Positions 49,003 through 64,000 of a stretch of DNA of 64,000 nucleotides are shown here, piece after piece. Made by a program: the position numbers and the translations under genes. Numbering within the stretch: the first letter of the stretch is position 1; every line of letters begins with the position of its first letter. The DNA comes from Burkholderia sp. (GTDB lineage: Bacteria > Pseudomonadota > Gammaproteobacteria > Burkholderiales > Burkholderiaceae), in the NCBI GenBank assembly GCA_040954445.1, contig CP144361.1:186001-250000 (forward strand). Direction: 5' to 3'. The notes beneath the pieces are model-generated. The model was not told where the DNA came from. It saw only the letters and a program-made list of their open reading frames with translations, and made no database searches.

Positions 49003-49367
49003 GGCGTTGTTGCATAAATTTAGCGAAAGCCGGTGACGTTTACGCGCAACGGTCGCGGGGCCAGCCCCTATCAAGTCAGATTCCAGAGTAACTGCCTGAT
49101 TTTTGACAAGAAAATGCGCAAGAACATACACAAGACAGGTAAGCCGAAGGCACGCTACCGTGTCAGGAATTGGGTGGCCTATAATGAAGGCTTGATCAAC
49201 TGGGGGAACATGACGATATGGATAAGATGAAGCCGTCTTTTCCAGAATACCAGACGCCATACCTACACGGGGTCGCCCGTGTCTATACGGCGATACGCCT
49301 GATTCAGGCATTACTTGGGCGTGAAGACCGTCTATCGACTGACGTTGCACGCCCTGCAAGGTCTCAC
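49003..49367 (+). mobile_element. Element alpha 5' fragment, copy DD
   Basis: Left terminus and N-terminal coding part, with shifts (GGATAAGATGAAGCC, CGCCTGATTC) and the stretch up to LHALQGLT, where copy EE begins with an altered terminus GGCGTTTTTGCATAAATC. Confidence 0.84.
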
Positions 49368-50294
49368 GGCGTTTTTGCATAAATCGAGTGTGAGGATGCA
49401 ATAGCATCGACGGGATAATTTCAGGCGATACGAACGGATTGCGGACGAGCGAGGTCCGCCATGCGGTTGATGACGCCGCCGCGCAGGCGACCTCGGTCGC
49501 CTGCGCGGCGATGTGACGCGCCCAGAGACAGTGGCCGGTGAGGGTCTTGAACCGATACATCGCATTCTCGGCAAGCGATCGCCGGTGGTAGCCACTGTGT
49601 TGCTTCCATTCTCGACGACCGTCACGGGCAATTGCATCAACCGCGCCATTACGCCACGCCGCACCGGGCATATCCGCTTGCCAATGAGCGGCACCCTCGC
49701 GTGGCGGAATCGAAGGAATAGCACTGCGTGCAGCAATGGCCGCATGGCATGGCTTGGTGTCGTAGGCACCATCACCGCCGATGACATCGATTTGTTCTTC
49801 GCGTGGAATCTGGTCGAGCAACTTAGCCAGAGCGTCACCGTCAGCCACATTCTGATTCGTCATGAGCGCGGCATGCACTTGACCTGTATTCGCGTTGAGC
49901 GCGAGATGGACTTTACGCCACGTGCGCCGCTTCGAGTAGCCGTGCTGGCGCACCTGCCATTCACCTTCTCTATAGACCTTCAGACCAGTGCTGTCGACAA
50001 CCAGATGGATCGGTTCATTGTCACGAAGGATCGGCAGTTCGACATCAAGCGTTTTGCCCGGCGACAGAGCGTGGTGTAATTCGGCACCGGCAAGCTCGGG
50101 AAGGCCAAATCGCGCAGACTTTGGGTGAAACCTTGCAGGGCGCGCAAGGTCCGTCGATAGACGGTCTTCACGCCAAGTAATGCCTGAATCAGGCGTATCG
50201 CCGTATAGACACGGGCGACCACGTGTGGGCATGGCATCGGGTATTCTGGCAAGGACGGCTTCATCTATCCATATTGTTACGTTCCCCCGGTTGA
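49368..50294 (-). mobile_element. Element alpha lacking its 5' end, copy EE
   Basis: The 3' end is at 49368. The C-terminal part has a local fold-back at 49477-49507 (GCCGCGCAGGCGACC and complement), shifting the [11 protein letters not shown] segment. The catalytic part is open and has VVDSTGLKVY. It stops in the GNVTIW region at 50294. Confidence 0.86.
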
Positions 50295-50432
50295 GGCGTT
50301 GTTGCATAAATCGAGCGTGAGGACGAACGGGAACGAATTGCAGACCTCGCTCGTCCGCAATCCGTTCGTATCGCCTGAAATTATGCCCGTCGATGCCATT
50401 GCGTCCTCGCGCTCGATTTATGCAAAAACGCC
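50295..50432. mobile_element. 138-bp palindromic alpha mini-element, second copy
   Basis: Same length and nearly the same sequence as 8873-9010, including the altered left arm (GAACGGGAACGAATTGCAGAC against GAAAGGG in the other copy). The right end has AAAAACGCC. No duplication: the left flank is copy EE, the right flank is native DNA beside the rpoC terminator. It stops 8 bases before that terminator. Confidence 0.88.
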
Positions 50433-50440
50433 GCTTACAG

Positions 50441-50470
50441 AAAAAACTGCCCGGTCGAAACCGGGCGATT
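50441..50470 (-). terminator. Terminator downstream of rpoC
   Basis: On the minus strand ATCGCCCGGTTTCGACCGGGC forms a tight stem-loop followed by a T run (AGTTTTTT). It lies about 40 bases after the rpoC stop and closes the secE-rpoC unit before IS sequence begins. Confidence 0.9.
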
Positions 50471-50510
50471 TTGATGACGGAGCCTGAAAAGCGGTGTGTG
50501 TCGCTCCTGC

Positions 50511-54773
<4,263 letters not shown>

Positions 54774-54794
54774 TGCTTTCTCTCCGTAGTCCGA

Positions 54795-58904
<4,110 letters not shown>

Positions 58905-59310
58905 ACGATCTCCGAATCACGGCGGGCGTTATCGAGGCGGGATACCTGGACGTGTCAAACCCGAGTGTTCACCGACTGAGACCCGATAGCCGTGCAGCGG
59001 CTCGGGCCGAGAAGCTTGGTGGTTGTGGCCGATAGCAACCGCTGGCTGACGGCAGCGGTTGCCTGTGTTGCCCGCTACCCGACCAAACTTGCCTTCTGCA
59101 GTCGCTTCAGAAGACAAAGAGAATCGCCGGTTGCACGCATCGAGATGCGCCTTGGGTGGTTTTCTTTAGCTTCTGAGGTTATTCAATGAAGTTCTTCTCC
59201 CCAAGGGGCGAAGTCTCACCCCAAAAAAATTAAATGAAAAGTGAACGTCCCAAGGGACGAGGAATCTTCCCAAAGAGATTGAGTGTCAAAACAGCGTCCC
59301 CACAAAGCAC
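58905..59310. other. rplL-rpoB intergenic spacer
   Basis: About 400 bases without a gene. It begins after the rplL hairpin and ends at the rpoB ribosome binding site. It contains several G/C-rich inverted stretches but no IS signature. In related bacteria an attenuator and RNase III processing sites lie here. Confidence 0.6.
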
Positions 59311-59343
59311 AAAAAGGCCGGCGGTATAAAACCGCCAGCCTTC
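59311..59343 (-). terminator. Attenuator-type hairpin after rplL
   Basis: On the minus strand AAGGCTGGCGG-TTTTATA-CCGCCGGCCTT forms a strong stem followed by TTTG. It lies 18 bases after rplL inside the operon, as does the partial terminator that lowers rpoBC relative to ribosomal protein expression in E. coli. Confidence 0.8.
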
Positions 59344-59360
59344 GCGCAGCTCGTCGAAAC

Positions 59361-59735
59361 TTACTTGATTTCGACCTTTGCGCCAGCTTCTTCCAGCTTC
59401 TTCTTCGCTTCTTCAGCGGCAGCCTTCGGCACGCTTTCTTTGACTGGCTTCGGTGCGCCGTCGACCAGGTCCTTTGCTTCTTTCAGGCCCAGGCCCGTCA
59501 GTTCGCGAACGGCTTTGATAACGGAGACCTTGTTGACCCCCATTTCAGCCAGGATAACTGTGAATTCAGTCTGCTCTTCGACTGGAGCAGCTGTGCCGAC
59601 GCCCGCCGGGCCAGCAACTGCCACTACAGCTGCCGACACGCCAAACTTTTCTTCGAACGCCTTAACCAGTTCGTTCAGTTCTAAAACAGTCATGCCTTCA
59701 ACTGCTGCTAGGATGTCTTCCTTTGCGATTGCCAT
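59361..59735 (-). CDS. rplL: 50S ribosomal protein L7/L12
   Basis: Stalk protein of the large subunit, present in several copies, recruits translation factors. The 124 residues start [20 protein letters not shown]. The N-terminal dimerisation domain is joined by an Ala/Gly/Pro-rich hinge ([17 protein letters not shown]) to the C-terminal factor-binding domain ([20 protein letters not shown]). An upstream in-frame ATG (59771) is rejected because relatives begin MAIAKE. Confidence 0.97.
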   Translation of the reverse strand: MAIAKEDILAAVEGMTVLELNELVKAFEEKFGVSAAVVAVAGPAGVGTAAPVEEQTEFTVILAEMGVNKVSVIKAVRELTGLGLKEAKDLVDGAPKPVKESVPKAAAEEAKKKLEEAGAKVEIK

Positions 59736-59789
59736 GTGAAATACTCTTAAATTGAATGTAGGTACAGCCAACGATCTCTGATGCCGACA

Positions 59790-60287
59790 TTATGCAGCTT
59801 CACCCTGCTTCTTCTCAGCCAGCGCGGCGAGGGCGCGCGCGCAACCGGAAACAGGAGCCTGCATGACGAACAACAGCTGCGAGAGCAGTTCTTCGAGGCT
59901 CGGGATGCTTGCCAACGCTTGAACGCCAGCTTTGTCCATTACCTTGCCATCGAACGAACCCGCCTTGATGATCAGCTTGTCATTGCTCTTCGCGAAGTCG
60001 TTCACGACCTTCGAGGCAGCAATTGCATCTTCCGAGATGCCGTAGATCAGCGGGCCGGTCATCTGCTCTGCCAGCGGAGCAAATGGCGTACCTTCAACTG
60101 CGCGGCGTACCAGAGTATTCTTTAGCACGCGCAGATACACCTGCTTTTCACGAGCTTGCGCGCGCAGCTTGGTCAGATCGCCAACCGCAATTCCACGATA
60201 CTCAGCCAGTACAACGGTCTGGGCCTTCGCGATTTGCGCGAAAACCTCAGCGACGACGGCTTGCTTGTCTTGTCTATTCAGCGGCAC
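59790..60287 (-). CDS. rplJ: 50S ribosomal protein L10
   Basis: Anchors L7/L12 dimers to 23S rRNA and represses its own operon by binding the leader. The 165 residues start (GTG)[19 protein letters not shown]; the start codon is GTG at 60287 with GGAGG 7 bases upstream. The C-terminal helix [17 protein letters not shown] carries the L12-binding segment. Length is normal. Confidence 0.96.
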   Translation of the reverse strand: MPLNRQDKQAVVAEVFAQIAKAQTVVLAEYRGIAVGDLTKLRAQAREKQVYLRVLKNTLVRRAVEGTPFAPLAEQMTGPLIYGISEDAIAASKVVNDFAKSNDKLIIKAGSFDGKVMDKAGVQALASIPSLEELLSQLLFVMQAPVSGCARALAALAEKKQGEAA

Positions 60288-60588
60288 GCTTAGCCTCCGA
60301 AAATGATACGATCGGTGAGAGCCTCTCGTACCTCGTTCAACAACGGCGTCCGAGTCGTCAGGAGTTTTTCCACCGCCGTCTCGGATTACTCCGCGCCATC
60401 GGCTTCACCACTTCAAAACTTGTTCGGGTTCGCCATCTGCGTTGGCCTGCATTAAGAGAGTGCTTACCTGCTACCTCCCGCCAACGGTTTTTGATAACCG
60501 ACCATCCTGCGCTCACGCGCCGGCCAACCGCCCAAAGCCCTAGTTTTAGACGGCCTCACTATAGCGGAGCCGTCTCCGAATACTGCGA
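60288..60588 (-). promoter_or_regulatory. L10 leader region
   Basis: A 300-base non-coding region between rplA and rplJ. It has the length and place of the L10 autoregulatory leader and several stems, among them AGACGGC-TCCGCTATAGTGAG-GCCGTCT (60544-60572). It ends in the rplJ ribosome binding site. I did not fold it in full, so the L10-binding kink-turn is not located. Confidence 0.55.
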
Positions 60589-61287
60589 TTACTGTGCAGT
60601 CAGCGAAGATTGATCAACGTGAACGCCGATGCCCATCGTGCTCGACACCACGACCTTGCGCAGGTACACGCCCTTGCTGGTTGCCGGCTTAGCCTTCTGC
60701 AGCGCTTCGATCAGCGCAGACAGATTGGAGCGTAGCGCGGTTGGCTCGAACGACGCACGGCCAATCGTGACGTGAATGATACCGGTCTTGTCCACACGGA
60801 ACTGGACCTGACCCGCTTTCATGTTCTTGACCGCGGTGGCGACGTCCGGCGTCACCGTACCAACCTTCGGATTTGGCATCAGGCCGCGCGGGCCGAGAAT
60901 CTGACCCAGCGTACCGACGATACGCATCGTGTCCGGCGACGCGATCACGATGTCGAAATCCATTTGACCAGCTTTGATCTGCTCGGCCAGGTCTCCCATG
61001 CCGACGATTTCTGCGCCGGCTGCACGAGCCTGCTCGGCCTTGTCGCCTTGCGCAAACACGGCAACACGAACCGACTTACCGGTACCTGCCGGAAGCACAA
61101 CCGAACCGCGAACCATTTGGTCCGACTTCTTTGCGTCGATGCCGAGCTGGACTGCGACGTCGATCGATTCATTGAATTTCGCGTTCGCACATTCCTTCAC
61201 AAGTGCCAGTGCGTCTTCAATCCTATACAGCTTCTGACGGTCGAGCATGGCGGGAAATGCCTGACGACGCTTCGAGATCTTAGCCAT
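60589..61287 (-). CDS. rplA: 50S ribosomal protein L1
   Basis: Forms the mobile L1 stalk next to the E site and represses its operon when in excess. The 232 residues start [20 protein letters not shown] and contain [20 protein letters not shown] and [20 protein letters not shown]. It starts immediately after the rplK stop with no gap. Length is normal. Confidence 0.97.
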   Translation of the reverse strand: MAKISKRRQAFPAMLDRQKLYRIEDALALVKECANAKFNESIDVAVQLGIDAKKSDQMVRGSVVLPAGTGKSVRVAVFAQGDKAEQARAAGAEIVGMGDLAEQIKAGQMDFDIVIASPDTMRIVGTLGQILGPRGLMPNPKVGTVTPDVATAVKNMKAGQVQFRVDKTGIIHVTIGRASFEPTALRSNLSALIEALQKAKPATSKGVYLRKVVVSSTMGIGVHVDQSSLTAQ

Positions 61288-61719
61288 TTACACGCCCTCC
61301 ACGGTGATGCCCATCGAGCGTGCGCTGCCCGCGATAGTACGAACTGCCGCGTCCAGATCCGCCGCTGTGAGGTCAGGCATCTTGGTCTGCGCGATTTCTT
61401 CAGCTTGCGCGCGCGTGATTGAACCGACTTTGTCGGTGTGGGGCTTGCTTGAGCCTTTGTCGATCTTCACTGCCTTCTTGATGAGGACAGTCGCAGGCGG
61501 CGTTTTCATCACAAACGTGAAGCTCTTATCCGCGAATGCCGTGATCACGACTGGAACCGGAAGGCCCGGTTCGATAGCTTGGGTCTGCGCGTTGAACGCT
61601 TTGCAGAACTCCATGATATTCAGGCCGCGCTGGCCGAGCGCTGGACCGACCGGCGGCGAAGGGTTGGCTTTACCTGCAGGGATCTGCAGCTTGATAAAGC
61701 TGACAATTTTCTTTGCCAT
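61288..61719 (-). CDS. rplK: 50S ribosomal protein L11
   Basis: Part of the GTPase-associated centre with L10; needed for RelA activation. The 143 residues start [20 protein letters not shown] and contain [20 protein letters not shown] and the C-terminal [14 protein letters not shown]. Length is normal. A 142-base spacer separates it from nusG; I see no clear promoter there. Confidence 0.97.
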   Translation of the reverse strand: MAKKIVSFIKLQIPAGKANPSPPVGPALGQRGLNIMEFCKAFNAQTQAIEPGLPVPVVITAFADKSFTFVMKTPPATVLIKKAVKIDKGSSKPHTDKVGSITRAQAEEIAQTKMPDLTAADLDAAVRTIAGSARSMGITVEGV

Positions 61720-61861
61720 TTGTACACCTCGTTGGAACGACGAGTTGACGTTCAGTGAGTGATAACACGCGCTCGCCTTGCAGCTACTGATGCTCCTTAA
61801 CGGTCAATAATACGGACCGTAATCGCGCTTGATGGCCAGGGCCAAGTCTGCCCATCCAAAC

Positions 61862-62419
61862 TTAGACTTTTTCGACCTGACCGAACTCGAGCTCGACCGG
61901 TGTTGCCCGACCAAAAATAGTGACGGACACGCGCATTCGCGATTTTTCGTAGTTGACTTCTTCGACCGTGCCGTTGAAATCAGTGAATGGACCTTCCTTA
62001 ACCCGGACCATCTCACCCACTTCGAATAGGGTTTTCGGACGCGGCTTTTCCACGCCTTCCTGCATCTGCGACATGATTTTTTCGACTTCCCGTGGGGAAA
62101 TCGGGCTCGGTCGATTCCGTGCGCCACCGATGAAGCCGGTCACCTTGGCCGTGTTCTTCACGAGGTGCCAGGCTTGGTCCGTCATTTCCATCTCGACCAG
62201 CACGTAGCCGCGGAAGAAACGACGCTCGGTCACTGCCTTGTGGCCACCCCGAACTTCGACGACCTCTTCGGTCGGCACCAGGATCTGGCCAAACTTGTCT
62301 TGCATGCCCGCACGTTCAATGCGCTCCTGAAGTGCACGTTGCACGGTCTTCTCCATACCGGAGTAAGCGTGCACGACGTACCAACGCTTTCCACTCGGCA
62401 TCGCCGGAGTATCGCTCAT
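61862..62419 (-). CDS. nusG: Transcription antitermination factor NusG
   Basis: Binds RNA polymerase and couples it to the ribosome or Rho. The 185 residues start [20 protein letters not shown]; the NGN domain covers residues 1-125 ([20 protein letters not shown]) and the KOW domain the end ([20 protein letters not shown]). The ATG is 1 base after the secE stop, so translation is probably coupled. Confidence 0.97.
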   Translation of the reverse strand: MSDTPAMPSGKRWYVVHAYSGMEKTVQRALQERIERAGMQDKFGQILVPTEEVVEVRGGHKAVTERRFFRGYVLVEMEMTDQAWHLVKNTAKVTGFIGGARNRPSPISPREVEKIMSQMQEGVEKPRPKTLFEVGEMVRVKEGPFTDFNGTVEEVNYEKSRMRVSVTIFGRATPVELEFGQVEKV

Positions 62420-62420
62420 A

Positions 62421-62801
62421 TCATTTCCAACCTAGAATCGCCACGAAAATCACCCATTCGATCGACTTGTCGCTAAGCCAAAGAAAGAGCGCCATGACCA
62501 GCACAAACCCAAACACGACCAGCGTGATTTGCGTGGCTTCCTTGCGCGTCGGCCATACAACCTTACGCACCTCCCGGTAGGAATCCTTCGCGAAGGCGAT
62601 GAAGCTCTTACCCGGAAGAGACATCAGGGCGACGGCGAAACCAGCGATGACCCCCACTGCCAAGGCAGTACCACGGACGTACCATTCCTTGCCGCCAAGC
62701 AAGAAAAAGCCCGCAAATCCGACCAAGACCAACAATACGCCCAGGCCCAGCATCAACTTATCGCTGGAGGTATTTACAGTTTCGACGGATGGATTCGCCA
62801 T
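62421..62801 (-). CDS. secE: Preprotein translocase subunit SecE
   Basis: Clamps the SecY channel. The 126 residues have three hydrophobic helices (about residues 17-36, 42-60 and 91-110) and the conserved amphipathic segment [20 protein letters not shown] before the last helix. It is first in this operon in the window. The tRNA-Trp and tuf genes that normally precede it are absent; IS30 remains begin about 35 bases upstream. Confidence 0.95.
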   Translation of the reverse strand: MANPSVETVNTSSDKLMLGLGVLLVLVGFAGFFLLGGKEWYVRGTALAVGVIAGFAVALMSLPGKSFIAFAKDSYREVRKVVWPTRKEATQITLVVFGFVLVMALFLWLSDKSIEWVIFVAILGWK

Positions 62802-62834
62802 AACACGGCGGCCTCAAATCTGAAGCGCAACACC

Positions 62835-63776
62835 TTCACCAACCGGTAAATTGCGTGAATGGCAAAGAGAATGTACCAACAACTGCAACCAGAAGAACGT
62901 ATGCGAATCGATTTCTGGCTGGCCATGCGATTGAGTCGAGAACTAGCCCGCAAAACACAAACCAACGGGTTGTACTCCCCGCGTGCAGCCCAAGCTTCGC
63001 GCAACACCCGCAACACCCACGCAACACCCATTGACAAGCTGCCCAACCGCCGATGAAGCTCGCACCCGACTCGATTCTCTGCGGCATCGTCTTTCAAAGC
63101 TTGCGTGAGCTCCAGTGGTGACCACGGGAGATTTCCGCTACCCTGAAGCGCACTTCCCGTGACGATCCACGCCTGCACGTGTCCAACACAACGATTTACA
63201 ACGCTATCTACGCTCAGCCCCGCAACGCACTCCGACGCGAACTGATTACCCGCCTGCGTCCGCATCGAAACAAGCGTCTGCCACGCTCGCGCGGCGCCGA
63301 TTTCGGCGCGGGGCTATTCCCGACGTGATCAGCATTCACATGCGCCCAACCGAGGTCGAAGACTGCCTTATTCCGGGTCACTGGGAAGGTAGCCTCATCC
63401 AAGGGCACGGGCAAAAAATCGATCGCGACCGTCTTCGTTGAGCGCATGAGCCGAGCCGTTCTGCTGGCCAAACTGTTCCGACTGCGAGCGCCGGACCTCG
63501 GCTCTACCTGGAGCCGAGAGGGCCTTCACAATCACACTGCAATCGCTTGTCGGGCCACTGCGCCAGTACTTGGCCAAGGGCGCGGATCTGTCTATCTACT
63601 TTCAAGATGACTGCGATGCGATTGCCGACTTACCTAACACTCGAACCTAACACTCGACCGCGTGCCAGACTAAACTTGCACACCGCTTCATAAATCTTGG
63701 CTAAGGTCTTAGCTCACCCCACCGACCTCAAGCCCATTAACCAGCGATGTGCTGCACTTCACTTTTGAAACCGCCC
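62835..63776 (+). mobile_element. IS30-family element, heavily degraded
   Basis: The plus strand starts with MYQQLQPEERMRIDFWLAMR, the IS30 N-terminal helix-turn-helix. The Asp-containing GHWEGSLI, the LSIYFQDDCDAIADLPNTR segment and the tail peptides LKPINQRC follow in various frames. The right terminus TTCACTTTTGAAACCGCC ends at 63776. No left terminus is recognisable near secE. The transposase is dead. Confidence 0.75.
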
Positions 63777-63799
63777 AACTTACTCATAAGTCAGAAATA

Positions 63800-64000
63800 T
63801 AGATAAAACTTGGATGTCCGCAGAAGGACCGTACCAGATCAGGATGAAGCTTGATATCCGAAAGCTAAATGTGCACTTGATCAGCAAGCTGTTCGCCACT
63901 GCGCACCGGATTGTGCCTGACACCAGTCCACTTTGTGTAGCGCCAAAGCAGCTCATCGGGGTTCAGGTCCGGAGCGTAGTAGCCCCACCACAAAAAGTGC
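63800..64000 (-). mobile_element. 3' part of a second IS630-type element
   Basis: On the minus strand, from the window edge: YYAPDLNPDELLWRYTKWTG, then the tail VRHNPVRSGEQLADQV and a stop. APDLNPDELLW is the last catalytic motif of IS630 transposases (with the Glu). It differs clearly from element beta (PELNLDEMLN). The rest lies outside the window. Confidence 0.7.

Noticed and set aside
48847..50307. 486-residue open frame on the minus strand over copies EE and DD
   Set aside because: It is a chain of in-frame and out-of-frame transposase pieces joined across two IS copies; the N-terminal third is a shifted frame of the transposase.
60544..60572. Hairpin after rplA as a terminator
   Set aside because: The stem is strong but is followed by TAAAAC, not a T run; it more likely belongs to the L10 leader or is a processing site.
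62802..62870. tRNA-Trp expected upstream of secE
   Set aside because: No cloverleaf can be formed here; the bases lead into IS30 remains.

Overview
The window looks like a chromosome piece from a member of Burkholderia sensu lato (Betaproteobacteria). Its core genes read as Burkholderia-type: gyrA, the DUF2059 gene, serC and pheA in order, the secE-nusG-rplKAJL-rpoBC operon, BamA, UvrC with an acidic inter-domain insert, OxyR and HemH. Roughly half of the sequence is insertion-sequence debris. One essential-type gene (priA) carries a frameshift, and uppP, recN and hslR survive only as short ends. This pattern, with intact housekeeping genes as islands in a sea of decayed IS copies, is typical of a host-associated bacterium in an early phase of genome reduction. 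The lifestyle is an inference; the sequence does not name the host or species.

Layout: 1-376 IS end; 427-2681 frameshifted priA; 2787-9019 IS pile with a small lipoprotein gene (5963-6190); 9013-12059 pheA, serC and a DUF2059 gene; 12077-13259 IS605-type end and IS copy; 13549-16164 gyrA; 16280-21612 nested IS pile with one CAU tRNA; 21676-22452 trmB, followed by the uppP stump; 22740-27144 nested IS stack that encloses ffs (SRP RNA); 27148-28107 oxyR; 28208-30495 IS; 30518-31894 purine permease; 31928-33378 IS; 33520-34323 FolM-like reductase; 34479-35857 IS; 35910-38219 bamA; 38300-40150 IS; 40151-42346 uvrC; 42417-42978 mini-element and IS; 43212-44447 class I glutamine amidotransferase; 44568-44734 palindrome; 44761-45663 nadK, then the recN stump; 45812-46526 IS; 46583-47608 hrcA; 47776-48843 hemH, then the hslR stump; 49003-50432 IS; 50511-62801 rpoC to secE; 62835-64000 IS30 and IS630 remains.

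Three IS families dominate. The main one is an IS5-family element of the IS903 type (about 1.12 kb, ends GGCGTTGTTGCATAAATC, 9-bp target duplications), called element alpha below. The second is an IS630-family element (TA target, ends TTGATCCGCAATTC...), called element beta. The third is an IS30-family element. Alpha copies sit inside each other in several places. None of the alpha copies inspected here keeps an intact transposase frame together with a complete DDE triad.

The most unusual structure is a set of short palindromic elements made from one end of alpha or beta copied in inverted orientation. In every clear case the centre of the palindrome is a small hairpin already present in the parent IS end (GCGGAC-loop-GTCCGC in alpha, CTCATGT-loop-ACATGAG in beta). 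Several are flanked by perfect 9-bp or TA duplications, so they moved as units. Beta also leaves 22-bp micro-elements between TA pairs. One of these supplies a -35-like box and completes a TATAAT box in front of hemH.
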